A DNA stretch of 64,000 bases from Mycobacterium kansasii ATCC 12478 (GCF_000157895.3 NC_022663.1:5580001-5644000); one strand, 5' to 3'. Counted from the first letter of the stretch, positions 8,747 through 18,024 are shown. Program-made: numbers and translations. The notes: generated by a model not told the origin, from the sequence alone.

Positions 8747-9102
8747 GCGTCGGCTTCGATCTCAACCAGCAGGCCGGGTGCGATCAGCGCCGAAACCTCC
8801 ACCATGGTCGCCGCGGGTCGGATCCCGCCGAAAACCTCGGCGTGGACATCGCCGACCTCCCGCCAGCAGGAAATATCGGTCACGTATATCCGCGTGCGGA
8901 CCACGTCGCCGAGCTTCGCGCCAGCCTGTCCGAGTGCGGCCTCGATGCGGTGCAGGGCGTCTCTGGTCTGCGCGGCGATGTCGCTGCCGCTGCCGGTAGT
9001 GCCGGCCACTGCCACATGCGGGCCCACGCGCACCGCGCGCGAATAGCCAACGGCCGATTCGAAGTCGGATCCGGAGGAGACCCACCGGCGGGTTGCTGAC
9101 AT
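8731..9102 (-). CDS. RidA family (YjgF/YER057c/UK114) protein
   Basis: RidA proteins are small trimers, and the best-known members deaminate reactive enamines/imines from amino-acid metabolism. The 123 residues contain a VRTRIYVTDI segment with the conserved arginine expected to bind the carboxylate. The C-terminus is EIEADAYVDA. The position matches Rv2704. The upstream in-frame extension (52 residues) has composition unlike the family and is left out. The gene lies just downstream of sigA on the same strand. Confidence 0.85.
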   Translation of the reverse strand: MSATRRWVSSGSDFESAVGYSRAVRVGPHVAVAGTTGSGSDIAAQTRDALHRIEAALGQAGAKLGDVVRTRIYVTDISCWREVGDVHAEVFGGIRPAATMVEVSALIAPGLLVEIEADAYVDA

Positions 9103-9254
9103 GCCGCGACAGTACGGCGGCGGCGGCCGATGCGCAGCCGTTGGGTGCGGGCATCTGGTGTTCCGGCCTCGGGAAGCGTGCCGTGTCGAGGCATGCGTCC
9201 GAAAGGCGACCCCGGTCGTCGCGACTAAGTTTCCCGCTGTGCCGGCGGGCTCGC

Positions 9255-10805
9255 TCAATCCAGGTAGTCGCGCAGGACTTGCGAGCGGCTGGGGTGGCGC
9301 AGTTTCGACATGGTCTTGGACTCGATCTGCCGGATGCGTTCGCGGGTGACACCGTAGACCTGCCCGATCTCGTCGAGAGTACGGGGCTGGCCGTCGGTGA
9401 GACCGAAACGCAGTCGGACCACACCGGCCTCGCGCTCGGAGAGCGTGTCGAGGACCGACTGCAGCTGGTCTTGCAGCAGCGTGAACGACACGGCGTCCAC
9501 GGCCACCACCGCCTCGCTGTCCTCGATGAAGTCGCCGAGCTGGCTGTCGCCCTCGTCGCCGATGGTCTGGTCCAGCGAGATCGGCTCCCGAGCGTATTGC
9601 TGGATTTCGAGCACCTTCTCCGGGGTGATGTCCATCTCTTTGGCGAGCTCTTCGGGTGTGGGCTCGCGGCCCAGGTCCTGGAGCAGCTCACGCTGGATTC
9701 GGCCGAGCTTGTTGATCACCTCGACCATGTGCACCGGAATGCGGATGGTGCGGGCCTGGTCGGCCATGGCGCGGGTGATGGCTTGGCGGATCCACCAGGT
9801 CGCGTAGGTGGAGAACTTGTAACCCTTGGTGTAGTCGAACTTCTCGACCGCCCGGATCAGACCCAGGTTGCCCTCCTGGATCAAGTCCAGGAACGCCATC
9901 CCGCGCCCGGTGTAGCGCTTGGCCAGTGAAACCACCAGCCGCAGGTTGGCCTCCAGCAGATGGTTCTTCGCGCGATCGCCGTCGCGGCAAATCCACATCA
10001 TGTCGCGACGTTGCGCGGCGGGTAGCTTCTCGCCGCGCTCTGCCATCTCCGCCATCAACTGCGTGGCGTAGAGGCCGGCCTCGATCCGTTTGGCCAGCTC
10101 GACCTCTTCCTCGGCGTTGAGCAGCGCCACCTTGCCGATTTGCTTCAGGTAGGCGCGAACCGAATCCGCGGAGGCGGTGAGTTCGGCGTCTTTGCGCGCC
10201 TGGCGCAACGCTTCCGACTCGTCCTCGTCCCATACGAAATCGCCTGAGGCCTTGTCCTTCTCGGTGGGCTCGGCGATCTCCTCCTCGTCATCGACGGCGC
10301 TGCCGGGCGCTGCGACAGCCGGAGATTCAACCTCGTCGGTGTCCTCGACGGTTGGATCGAGGTCGGCGTCGTCGACGACGGCAGCGACGTCGCCTTCCAC
10401 GTCGTCTTCGAGGTCGTCAAGGCCGAGACCGACCTCGATGTCGAGGTCCTCGACGGGGTCGACGTCAAGATCTGGCTCATCGTCGAGGTCCTCGGCGGCA
10501 TCGAGCGCAACCGCCGGGTCCGTGGCCGCGCCTTCAAGTGCCTCGCCGAACGCGTCGGCGTCTCGGGCCGGCGCCTTCGCGGCTTTGGCCCCGGTACGGC
10601 CTTTCTTCGGGGTGGTGGCCTCGGCGTCGTTGGTGGCATCGGCGGTCTTTGTGGACCGGCCCGCCGCCTTGGTGGCCCGCTTCGCGGGCGCAGCTCCATT
10701 GGCTGTCTTTGCCGCCGGTCGCTTGGCGCCGGCTTTGGCCGGGGACTTGGTGGCGGTGCGCTTCACCGGCTCACCGGTCGCCTGGCTGGCCCTGGTCGCT
10801 GCCAC
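9255..10805 (-). CDS. sigA: Primary RNA polymerase sigma factor SigA
   Basis: This is the housekeeping sigma factor of 516 residues. A long lineage-variable N-terminus (about 1-200) is first Lys/Ala-rich and then strongly Asp/Glu-rich. The conserved block from SGDFVWDEDE onward then contains regions 1.2-4.2, including RYTGRGMAFLDLIQEG, YATWWIRQAITR and VTRERIRQIESKTM. I start at GTG (VAATRAS), seven bases after AAGGGG. An ATG two codons upstream leaves too little space. The N-terminal third differs a good deal from the H37Rv sequence as I recall it, while the rest is nearly identical. Confidence 0.95.
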   Translation of the reverse strand: MAATRASQATGEPVKRTATKSPAKAGAKRPAAKTANGAAPAKRATKAAGRSTKTADATNDAEATTPKKGRTGAKAAKAPARDADAFGEALEGAATDPAVALDAAEDLDDEPDLDVDPVEDLDIEVGLGLDDLEDDVEGDVAAVVDDADLDPTVEDTDEVESPAVAAPGSAVDDEEEIAEPTEKDKASGDFVWDEDESEALRQARKDAELTASADSVRAYLKQIGKVALLNAEEEVELAKRIEAGLYATQLMAEMAERGEKLPAAQRRDMMWICRDGDRAKNHLLEANLRLVVSLAKRYTGRGMAFLDLIQEGNLGLIRAVEKFDYTKGYKFSTYATWWIRQAITRAMADQARTIRIPVHMVEVINKLGRIQRELLQDLGREPTPEELAKEMDITPEKVLEIQQYAREPISLDQTIGDEGDSQLGDFIEDSEAVVAVDAVSFTLLQDQLQSVLDTLSEREAGVVRLRFGLTDGQPRTLDEIGQVYGVTRERIRQIESKTMSKLRHPSRSQVLRDYLD

Positions 10806-10985
10806 ATACACCCCTTCGGTGGTACTCGCTTCCGGTATTAGTCTGGGCGTGCTGAACCGAAAGTGTCTGCTATGTCGAATGTCGGCGTTGATATCGGCGT
10901 GAAAACTCGCGCTCTATCGGGTTAGGCGGTCGCCGACGACCATTGTAACTTCACTGCGCCCCCGTACTGCCCGAGCGGGAAAAAT

Positions 10986-11780
10986 TCAGCGGGTCACATC
11001 CGTGGTGGACGCCATTGCTGCGCCAACTATCCCAGCGGCGTTCTGCAGGGTTGCCGCCACTACAGGGGTGCGATTTTCCAGCAGATGCACCCATTTGTCG
11101 GCTTTGCGGCTGATGCCCCCGCCCGCGATGAACAGGTCGGGCCACATCGCGTTCTCAATAGCGACCAGAACCCGCGTCACCTGCTTGACCCACTTTTCGT
11201 AGCTCCAGCCTTTTCTTTCCTTGACTGATGACGCGGCCCGCTGCTCGGCCTCCTTACCCCCGACCTCGAGATGCCCGAACTCTGTGTTGGGTATCAGCTT
11301 GCCGTTGTGGATGACCGCAGACCCGATACCGGTTCCGAAGGTGAGCAAGATGACCAGCCCGGAGTTGTCCTTGCCGGCTCCATAGCGTTCTTCGGCAAGC
11401 CCGGCCGCATCGGCGTCGTTGAGAACCGTCACCTCTTGACCGCCCAGCTCGGCGGCGATGACTTCGCTGGCGTTGGTGCCGATCCATGACTTGTCCACAT
11501 TGGCCGCCGTCTGCGCGACGCCGTGCGTGACTACGCCGGGATAGGTCACCCCGAGCGGTCCGGTCCAGCCGAAGCCGTGAACCACCTCGGCGATGGTCTT
11601 GGCGACCGCTGACGGCGTGGCCGGTTGGGGAGTCAGCAGCTTGATCCTGTCCCCGATCAGCTGGCCGGTGTCCAGGTCGACGATTCCACCCTTGATGCCG
11701 CTGCCACCGACATCGATTCCGAACCCGCGACGTTGTTGTGTGTCAGCGGCGGTGTGGGGCACGGGGTCGGCGCTGGTCAT
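10986..11780 (-). CDS. ppgK: Polyphosphate glucokinase
   Basis: PpgK phosphorylates glucose with polyphosphate or ATP. The 264-residue ROK-family protein shows GIDVGGSGIKGG near residue 20, the central FGTGIGSAVI phosphate loop and the FGHLEVGG motif near residue 168. The start ATG (MTSADPVPH) has GAGGAGA seven bases upstream. The reading frame stays open well upstream through a tandem repeat array, but the added text is repeat translation, not protein. The gene is divergent from suhB. Confidence 0.93.
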   Translation of the reverse strand: MTSADPVPHTAADTQQRRGFGIDVGGSGIKGGIVDLDTGQLIGDRIKLLTPQPATPSAVAKTIAEVVHGFGWTGPLGVTYPGVVTHGVAQTAANVDKSWIGTNASEVIAAELGGQEVTVLNDADAAGLAEERYGAGKDNSGLVILLTFGTGIGSAVIHNGKLIPNTEFGHLEVGGKEAEQRAASSVKERKGWSYEKWVKQVTRVLVAIENAMWPDLFIAGGGISRKADKWVHLLENRTPVVAATLQNAAGIVGAAMASTTDVTR

Positions 11781-11837
11781 CGGTTCTCCTCGGCGAGAGA
11801 CGTATGTGTCCGAATACCTTAGCCCGTGTGCTTGTCG

Positions 11838-12163
11838 AGACCGGGCATTCTGGCTCGGCCCGGCGACGATGCAGGCTTTGCCTGTTGAGGAGCCGGGCGA
11901 ATGTGGTTCGGCCCGGCGACGATGCAGGCTTTGCCTGTTGAGGAGCCGGGCGAATGTGGCTCGGTCCGGCGACGATGCAGGCTTTGCCTGTTGAGGACCC
12001 GGGCGAATGTGGTTCGGCCCGGCGACGATGCAGGCTTTGCCTGTTGAGGAGCCGGGCGAATGTGGTTCGGTCCGGCGACGATGCAGGCTTTGCCTGTTGA
12101 GGAGCCGGGCGAATGTGGCTCGGCCCGGCGACGATGCGCGCGGGTCCGGGCGACTGTGATGCG
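11838..12163. repeat. 53-bp MIRU-like tandem repeat array (about five full copies plus degenerate ends)
   Basis: The 10-mer GACGATGCAG recurs at 11865, 11918, 11971, 12024 and 12077, and a diverged copy starts at 12130; spacing is exactly 53 bases each time. Units contain CGGCGACGATGCAGG and GCCGGGCGAATGTGG segments typical of mycobacterial interspersed repetitive units. Copies differ at a few positions (for example ACCCGGG for AGCCGGG in the third, and TCCGG for CCCGG). The array occupies the divergent ppgK/suhB intergenic region. Confidence 0.9.
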
Positions 12164-12171
12164 ATAGAGCG

Positions 12172-13041
12172 GTGACACGATCCGACAACGAGCCCTCGCG
12201 GCTGCGTGCGGTGGCCGAGACTCTCGCCGCGGAGGCGGCCGAGTTCGTGCGTGGTCGACGCGCCGAGATATTCGGTCTGCATCCGGCCACCGACAGCGGC
12301 GACGCGGTGCGGACCAAGACCACGCCGACCGACCCCGTGACCGTGGTCGACACCGATACCGAGCGACTGCTGCGTGAACGGCTGGTTCAGCTTCGGCCCG
12401 GTGACCCGATTTTGGGGGAGGAGGGCGGGGGCCCAGCAGACTCGTCGGCCGCGGCGGCCGACGCCGTGACTTGGGTGCTCGACCCCATCGACGGCACCGT
12501 GAACTTCGTCTACGGCATTCCGGCCTACGCGGTGTCGGTCGGAGCCCAAGTCGGCGGCGTGTCGGTGGCCGGCGCGGTCGCTGATGTCATCGGCGGCAGG
12601 GTGTATTCGGCTGCGGCCGGGCTAGGCGCCCATGTCGCCGACCAGCACGGGACTCGCCGGTTGCGCTGCACCGATGTCGACAATTTGTCGATGGCCCTGT
12701 TGGGTACCGGCTTCGCGTACTCGACCCGGCGCCGCGCTACCCAGGCAGCGCTGCTGGCCCGGATGCTGCCGGTGGTCCGAGATGTGCGCCGGATCGGTTC
12801 TGCGGCCTTGGACTTGTGCATGGTCGCCGCCGGCCAGCTGGATGCCTACTACGAACACGGGCTGCAGGTGTGGGACCGCGCGGCGGGTGCCCTGATAGCA
12901 GCCGAGGCGGGAGCCCGGGTGCTATTGCCCGCCGCGAATGCCCCGGAAGGGGGCTTGGTGCTCGCCGCCGCGCCCGGCATCGCCGACGAGCTGCTGGCGG
13001 TGCTGACGCGATTCGATGCTCTCGAGCCGATCCCGGACTGA
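12172..13041 (+). CDS. suhB: Inositol monophosphatase family protein SuhB
   Basis: SuhB hydrolyses inositol-1-phosphate, feeding myo-inositol into phosphatidylinositol, LAM and mycothiol. The 289 residues carry the Mg-site motifs LGEEGGG (about 83), WVLDPIDGTVNFVYG (about 102) and WDRAAGALIAAEAG (about 236). Translation begins at a GTG nine bases from the end of the repeat array, without a clear ribosome site, so a leaderless transcript is possible. It converges with cei. Confidence 0.9.
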   Translation: MTRSDNEPSRLRAVAETLAAEAAEFVRGRRAEIFGLHPATDSGDAVRTKTTPTDPVTVVDTDTERLLRERLVQLRPGDPILGEEGGGPADSSAAAADAVTWVLDPIDGTVNFVYGIPAYAVSVGAQVGGVSVAGAVADVIGGRVYSAAAGLGAHVADQHGTRRLRCTDVDNLSMALLGTGFAYSTRRRATQAALLARMLPVVRDVRRIGSAALDLCMVAAGQLDAYYEHGLQVWDRAAGALIAAEAGARVLLPAANAPEGGLVLAAAPGIADELLAVLTRFDALEPIPD

Positions 13042-13046
13042 GCTGC

Positions 13047-13700
13047 TCAGCAACTGCTCGCGTGGATCTTGGCCACGAGCGTGGGATCGGTCGGCTCGGT
13101 GGCACCGGGTCGCAGGCTCGCGAGTACGGCGTCGATGTCATCGTTGTGGGCCAACGTGGTGAAGTCCGTGCCGAGCACGAGGTCGACCGAGTCGTCGGCA
13201 CGGCTGTCGTGGAACAGCTCGGTACACGGCGCCACCAGCCATACCGCGGCGGCCGCGGCTTGACCTGCGGTGCCGAACCGGATCTGGCCCTGGCAGGTCA
13301 GCCGGGTGCCGGCATAGACCGGGTCGTTGGCGGCCGTCGGCTGAGCGAAACCGAGATCCTGCATGGCCCCGGCGATGTCGCCGGCTTGACCTCCCCGTCC
13401 GCTGGCGTTGAGGACGCGCACTTTGGTCTCGCCGAGTTTGGCCGGGGCGACGTCCGTCATTTCGGTTCGCGACACCGGCTCACCGAGCCTGGGCGGCACC
13501 GTCGACCCGGCCGGCTGTGGCGGGGGGTTGCACGACGCGGCCTCGCGGACGTCCGTCGGGCGGGTCAGGGCCACCGTCCACGCCGCTGCCGTCGCGATCG
13601 CCAGCAGGATCACGACGACAATCGCGGGGCGGGGATTGCGCCGTCGAAATGGCCGACCGTGCTTGTCAAAGGCGGTGCCCTCGGTGATTTGTGCGACCAC
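13047..13700 (-). CDS. cei: Envelope integrity protein Cei (LytR_C domain)
   Basis: Cei is known in M. tuberculosis as an envelope-integrity protein that works with VirR. The 217 residues comprise a short cytoplasmic segment, one transmembrane helix (about 28-46, IVVVILLAIATAAAWTVAL) and an extracytoplasmic LytR C-terminal domain with VRVLNASGRGGQA near 93. Paired cysteines are in the mature part. The GTG start (VVAQITEG) fits the H37Rv length. TACAGT lies six bases before this GTG, so a leaderless mRNA is plausible. Confidence 0.88.
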   Translation of the reverse strand: MVAQITEGTAFDKHGRPFRRRNPRPAIVVVILLAIATAAAWTVALTRPTDVREAASCNPPPQPAGSTVPPRLGEPVSRTEMTDVAPAKLGETKVRVLNASGRGGQAGDIAGAMQDLGFAQPTAANDPVYAGTRLTCQGQIRFGTAGQAAAAAVWLVAPCTELFHDSRADDSVDLVLGTDFTTLAHNDDIDAVLASLRPGATEPTDPTLVAKIHASSC

Positions 13701-13885
13701 ACGTGCACTGTAGTCCGCGCCTGGATTGCCGCGTTGAGGGCCGATCACGAGGTCGGCGAGGGGAGTGTGACGTAAATCACAGTTGATTGAGCCGAGTTCT
13801 GGGCACGAATCGTTTGGTGGATGCGTTCGACGCTGGTACAAAGCGATGCTTGAACTTATGAGAGGGCATGCGAGGGGACGGAATA

Positions 13886-14188
13886 ATGCCTACCGACTAT
13901 GACGCTCCACGGCGCACCGAGGCCGACGATGTGTCGGAGGATTCGCTGGAGGAGCTGAAGGCTCGACGGAACGAGGCGGCGTCGGCCGTGGTCGACGTGG
14001 ATGAGTCCGAATCCGCCGAGTCATTCGAGCTGCCTGGCGCCGACTTGTCCGGTGAGGAGCTGTCGGTGCGTGTCATCCCGAAGCAGGCAGACGAGTTCAC
14101 CTGCTCGAGCTGCTTCCTGGTGCAACACCGCAGTCGACTGGCCAGCGAGAAGAACGGCGTGATGATCTGTACCGACTGCGCGGCGTGA
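13886..14188 (+). CDS. DUF4193 family protein
   Basis: This 100-residue acidic protein opens with MPTDYDAPRR and ends in a CSSCFLVQHR...ICTDCAA segment, where two CxxC pairs probably bind one zinc. Length equals Rv2699c. It is conserved through Actinobacteria, and its function is unknown. The upstream in-frame ATG would add six residues and is not conserved in sense. Confidence 0.85.
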   Translation: MPTDYDAPRRTEADDVSEDSLEELKARRNEAASAVVDVDESESAESFELPGADLSGEELSVRVIPKQADEFTCSSCFLVQHRSRLASEKNGVMICTDCAA

Positions 14189-14197
14189 TCGCTGCAC

Positions 14198-14674
14198 TCA
14201 GCTTGTCAGGGCCGACAGCACCCGTTCGGGGTGACGGCAGCTCACCAGCCAGTACGGGGTGGGGTCCTCGGGATCGTCGAGCACCAGCAGAACCATGGGG
14301 CCGATCCATGCGCGATGCAGTACAAATGCTGCCGGGTCGAGCTGTCGGCCCAGTGCCGCTGACTTGGCGGTGCGCGCCACTTCGGCCGATCGGGACACCA
14401 CGCCGACCGGCAGGTGCGCCGCACCGGCCCACAGCTCGACGCCGGTCTGGTCGGCTGTGACTCGGATCTCCACCCGGCCCAGCCACAGGAGCGTGCCGGC
14501 CGCGACGGCGAACAACGTCGCGAATGGCAGCCAGTCGGGCAGAGCGGCGATACCCATGTTGACTTCGAAGGCGATCAGCGCCGCCGCCGCAAACCCCAGC
14601 GGCCACCACCACCACGGCACCCGGAGTCGTTCGCGGTATCGCACACTATGCGGCGCGACGCGGGTACCCGACAT
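14198..14674 (-). CDS. DUF3093 family membrane protein
   Basis: The 158 residues have two adjacent hydrophobic helices (about 19-39 and 49-66) after the RVPWWWWPLG segment, followed by a soluble beta-rich domain. It corresponds to Rv2698. The DUF3093 family is actinobacterial and uncharacterised. It is divergent from dut, about 25 bases away. Confidence 0.8.
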   Translation of the reverse strand: MSGTRVAPHSVRYRERLRVPWWWWPLGFAAAALIAFEVNMGIAALPDWLPFATLFAVAAGTLLWLGRVEIRVTADQTGVELWAGAAHLPVGVVSRSAEVARTAKSAALGRQLDPAAFVLHRAWIGPMVLLVLDDPEDPTPYWLVSCRHPERVLSALTS

Positions 14675-14699
14675 TCGGTCAAGAGTAGTCTGTGGCCCC

Positions 14700-15164
14700 G
14701 TGTCGACCAGTCTGGCCGTTGTCCGTCTCGACCCCGGGCTCCCGCTGCCCAGCCGCGCCCATCACGGCGACGCGGGGGTAGATCTCTACAGTGCGCAAGA
14801 CGTGGAGCTGGCCCCCGGGCAGCGTGCACTGGTGCCGACGGGCGTCGCGGTCGCCATCCCGTTCGGGATGGTGGGTCTCGTCCATCCCCGCTCGGGCTTG
14901 GCCTCCCGGGTGGGGCTTTCGATCGTCAACAGCCCCGGCACCATCGACGCGGGTTACCGTGGCGAGATCAAGGTCGCGCTGATCAACCTCGACCCCACCA
15001 CGCCGATCGTGGTGCACCGAGGTGACCGTATTGCCCAGCTGCTGGTGCAGCGGGTCGAGTTGGTCGAGCTGGTCGAGGTCGCGTCATTCGACGAGGCCGG
15101 GCTGGCCGAGACATCCCGTGGCGATGGTGGCCACGGCTCCTCCGGCGGACATGCGAGTTTGTGA
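14700..15164 (+). CDS. dut: Deoxyuridine 5'-triphosphate nucleotidohydrolase
   Basis: Trimeric dUTPase converts dUTP to dUMP and pyrophosphate, keeping uracil out of DNA. All five motifs are visible: DAGVDLYSA, HPRSGLA, GTIDAGYRGEIKVALIN, GDRIAQLLVQ and the flexible tail RGDGGHGSSGGH. The 154-residue length equals the H37Rv enzyme. The GTG start is probably leaderless or weakly led. The stop overlaps the next start in a TGATG arrangement, so the two genes are coupled. Confidence 0.95.
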   Translation: MSTSLAVVRLDPGLPLPSRAHHGDAGVDLYSAQDVELAPGQRALVPTGVAVAIPFGMVGLVHPRSGLASRVGLSIVNSPGTIDAGYRGEIKVALINLDPTTPIVVHRGDRIAQLLVQRVELVELVEVASFDEAGLAETSRGDGGHGSSGGHASL

Positions 15165-15919
15165 TGGCATTCGGTAGACGCACACGCAACAAGGACCGCG
15201 GATCGAGTTCGGCCGAGCCGGAAGCACCGGCCGCCGCTGCGCCGAAAGCACCGGAACTGGCCGACGACGACGGCGACGAGTTAGTGGGCCCCTTCGACAT
15301 CGAAGACTTCGAGGACCCTTCGGTCGCGGAGTTGGCCAGACTCGACCTGGGTTCGGTGTTGATCCCGATGCCGACGGCGGGCCAGGTGCAGGTCGAACTG
15401 ACCGAGAATGGCGTCCCCAGCGCGGTGTGGATCGTCACGCCCAACGGCCGCTTCACCATCGCGGCCTATGCGGCGCCGAAGTCCGCGGGCCTGTGGCGCG
15501 AGGTAGCCGGCGAGCTGGCCGACTCACTGCGCAAGGACTCCGCTCAGGTTTCCATCAAGGACGGCCCGTGGGGTCGGGAAGTGATCGGTACGGCCTCCGG
15601 CGTGGTGCGTTTCATCGGTGTCGACGGCTACCGCTGGATGATCCGGTGTGTGGTCAACGGCCCGCACGAGACGATCGATGCGTTGACCGATGAGGCTCGC
15701 GAGGCGTTGGCGGACACCGTTGTGCGCCGCGGAGACACACCCCTGCCGGTACGTACCCCGTTGCCGGTGCAGTTGCCCGAGCCGATGGTGGAACAGCTGC
15801 GCGAGGCCGCGGCCGCCCAAGCGCAGGCGCAGGAGCAGCAGCAGTCCAACCCACCGGCGGCGCGACGCGGTGCTGGTGGGTCGGCGATGCAGCAGTTGCG
15901 CAGCAGCACCAGCGGCTAG
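15164..15919 (+). CDS. DUF3710 domain-containing protein
   Basis: This 251-residue soluble protein corresponds to Rv2696c. An acidic Ala-rich N-terminus (about 1-50) precedes the DUF3710 domain (about 55-200), with GLWREVAGELADSLR and GPWGREV motifs. The C-terminal tail is Gln/Ala-rich (AQAQAQEQQQ). Function is unknown, but the dut-DUF3710-OB-fold order is strongly conserved in Actinobacteria. Its start is translationally coupled to dut. Confidence 0.82.
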   Translation: MAFGRRTRNKDRGSSSAEPEAPAAAAPKAPELADDDGDELVGPFDIEDFEDPSVAELARLDLGSVLIPMPTAGQVQVELTENGVPSAVWIVTPNGRFTIAAYAAPKSAGLWREVAGELADSLRKDSAQVSIKDGPWGREVIGTASGVVRFIGVDGYRWMIRCVVNGPHETIDALTDEAREALADTVVRRGDTPLPVRTPLPVQLPEPMVEQLREAAAAQAQAQEQQQSNPPAARRGAGGSAMQQLRSSTSG

Positions 15920-15934
15920 GGCTTGGCGAGCGTT

Positions 15935-16645
15935 CTACGAGACGTCGCGGACCTCGGCCAGCGCTGCCAGGCAGGCGGCTCCCAGTGCGGCGGGATCCGC
16001 GCCGATCTCATCCAGCGTCACCGTCCGTAGCGCGGCATGCGGCGCCGCGGTCACCCAGTCAACACCGACCTGCAGCGGGTGAATCGGATCATCGATGGCG
16101 GCAGCGATCCCCAACGGCGCGGCCAGCCGCTCCAGGTCGCTGCGTTCAGGCGCGATATAGGCTGCGGCTTCCTCCATGGCGTCGGGTAATTGCGGCCATT
16201 GAACCCGCCAGGATCGGGCCAGCTCGTCGGCCAACCAGGCGGGGCTGGATGCCCGCATCTGCTTCGTCGTCGTCGCCAGACCATCACGGCGCAGCTGTGA
16301 GGCCGTGTATCGCGCCGCGTGGGCGGCCGGGGCTGATTCGGGCCGGCCCGACCACGCAGGTAACGCGGCCAGGACGGCCAGGGTCCGGTCGGGATGGGCC
16401 AGCGCCCACGCGACGGCGACGGAGCCTCCGATCGAGATGCCGCCTACCACCACCGGACCTGTGCGCGCGGCGTCGTCCAGGGCCGCCAGGTACCCGGCGA
16501 TCAAGTGCTCCGGTTGCGGCGCAGGTGCCAGCAGCGCCGCGCCGACCCCGTTCAGGGGGCGGGAAAACGCCCGGTAGACGTAGTCGTCGTCGGAACCGGT
16601 TCCCGGCAACACCACGGCCGTGACTCCGCGAAAATCGACTGGCAT
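15935..16645 (-). CDS. Alpha/beta hydrolase, Rv2695-like
   Basis: About 236 residues with an alpha/beta-hydrolase core: the first strand and loop VVLPGTGSDD, and a nucleophile elbow GGISIGGSVA giving the probable serine. A late aspartate (AIDDPIHP) and a histidine segment are compatible with a triad. The substrate is unknown. I chose the ATG at MPVDFRG because it gives the H37Rv-like length. An upstream in-frame ATG at 16741 would add 32 residues and cannot be excluded. Confidence 0.75.
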   Translation of the reverse strand: MPVDFRGVTAVVLPGTGSDDDYVYRAFSRPLNGVGAALLAPAPQPEHLIAGYLAALDDAARTGPVVVGGISIGGSVAVAWALAHPDRTLAVLAALPAWSGRPESAPAAHAARYTASQLRRDGLATTTKQMRASSPAWLADELARSWRVQWPQLPDAMEEAAAYIAPERSDLERLAAPLGIAAAIDDPIHPLQVGVDWVTAAPHAALRTVTLDEIGADPAALGAACLAALAEVRDVS

Positions 16646-16801
16646 TCGTTGATAGTGCTCCGCCGTTGCGGGTACTCCGACCCCGGTGCATCGATACGTG
16701 TGGCGTACGGGAACCAACAGGTCTACGGTGACCGTTGGCATAGATGGAATGCTGATCGCAAGAAGAGCTTCCGTTACGACGTCGGAGTGTCAGGAGAGGC
16801 C

Positions 16802-17170
16802 ATGGGCGCCCAAGGTTATCTGCGCCGGCTGACCCGTCGGTTGACGGAAGATCCGGAGCAGCGCGACGTCGAAGAATTGTCGGACGAAGTCCTCACTACC
16901 GGCGCGCAGCGCGTCGTTGATTGCCAGCGTGGTCAGGAGGTCACCATGGTGGGCACGCTGCGCAGTGTGGAAACCAACGGCAAGGGTTGCGCCGGTGGTG
17001 TTCGCGCCGAGTTGTTCGACGGTAGCGACACCGTGACGTTGGTGTGGTTGGGCCAGCGCCGGATCCCCGGCATCGACTCCGGCCGCACGCTGCGCGTACG
17101 CGGCAGGCTGGGCAAGCTCGAAAACGGGAGCAAAGCCATTTACAACCCGCACTATGAAATTCAGCGGTGA
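16802..17170 (+). CDS. OB-fold nucleic acid binding protein
   Basis: The 122-residue protein has a short helical N-terminus (MGAQGYLRRLTRRL) and one OB-fold domain (about 42-120), with GTLRSVETN and LVWLGQRRIPG strands. Length equals Rv2694c. It may bind single-stranded nucleic acid, but no target is known. A GGAGAGG ribosome site precedes the ATG. Its end overlaps sequence upstream of the DUF3159 gene on the same strand. Confidence 0.85.
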   Translation: MGAQGYLRRLTRRLTEDPEQRDVEELSDEVLTTGAQRVVDCQRGQEVTMVGTLRSVETNGKGCAGGVRAELFDGSDTVTLVWLGQRRIPGIDSGRTLRVRGRLGKLENGSKAIYNPHYEIQR

Positions 17171-17237
17171 CCATTTCCGTTATCCGGGTTTGTCTGGGGT
17201 GCGCAGTCTCGAGCCGGCTAGCGGCAGCGGCCCCGGC

Positions 17238-17909
17238 ATGAGTACACACCGCATCAGCGCAGAGCGCCTGCTGGCACAGGCCGGTGGCGTCAGTGGTCTG
17301 GTCTATTCGTCGCTGCCGGTGGTCGTCTTCGTCGCGGTGTCCGGTGTGGCCGGACTGTTGCCCGCAATCGGGTCTGCCGTGGGTGTGGCCGCATTGGTCT
17401 TGCTATTGCGGCTGATTCGTCGGGAGTCCACTCAGCCCGCCATTTCCGGGTTCTTCGGGGTCGCCGTGTGTGCACTGATCGCCTACCTGGTGGGTCAGTC
17501 CAAGGGTTATTTCTTGTTGGGCATTTGGATGTCGTTGCTATGGGCGGTGATTTTCGCCCTGTCGGTGGTGATTCGCCGGCCCGCCGTCGGTGTCCTTTGG
17601 AGCTGGGCCGCCGGGCGGGACCGCGGCTGGCGCGACGTACCCCGCGCCCGCTACGCGTTTGACATCGCCACGGTGGGTTGGACGCTGGTGTTCGCCGCCC
17701 GGTTCATCGTCCAGCGGCTTCTCTACGATGCCGACAAGACCGGCTGGCTGGGCGTCGCGCGCATCGGAATGGGCTGGCCGCTCACCGCGATGGCCGCGCT
17801 GGCGACATATGCCGCGATAAAGGCCGCTCAGCGGGCGATGCCGGTTCTCGAAGCCCCTGCGGTGGCGGGGGTGGCGGAAATCGATACTGACGCCGGTCGC
17901 GAGCTCTAG
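17238..17909 (+). CDS. DUF3159 family membrane protein
   Basis: 223 residues with about six hydrophobic helices, the first at about 22-40 (VYSSLPVVVFVAVSG). Length equals Rv2693c. It carries the family's RFIVQRLLYDADKTGWLG segment near residue 160. Transport or anchoring roles are only guesses. I start at MSTHRISAER; an earlier ATG inside the end of the OB-fold gene adds 28 poorly conserved residues. Confidence 0.82.
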   Translation: MSTHRISAERLLAQAGGVSGLVYSSLPVVVFVAVSGVAGLLPAIGSAVGVAALVLLLRLIRRESTQPAISGFFGVAVCALIAYLVGQSKGYFLLGIWMSLLWAVIFALSVVIRRPAVGVLWSWAAGRDRGWRDVPRARYAFDIATVGWTLVFAARFIVQRLLYDADKTGWLGVARIGMGWPLTAMAALATYAAIKAAQRAMPVLEAPAVAGVAEIDTDAGREL

Positions 17910-18024
17910 CGACTTGCGGGTGTGCGTCGCGGTGTTGACCGTGTCGTGGCGGCTCTCAATAGGCGGGCGCGGCGGGATTGCTACCGGCTGGGCCAGCCCC
18001 GGTCGCACCGGGAAAAGCGGTAGC

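Noticed and set aside
11838..12163. CRISPR array
   Set aside because: Units follow each other without unique spacers; it is a tandem minisatellite and no cas genes are near.
11743..12549. Long open frames through the 53-bp repeat array
   Set aside because: Translations are repeats (SPGSSTGKACIVAGP) shifting frame with each unit; they reflect the array and not a protein.
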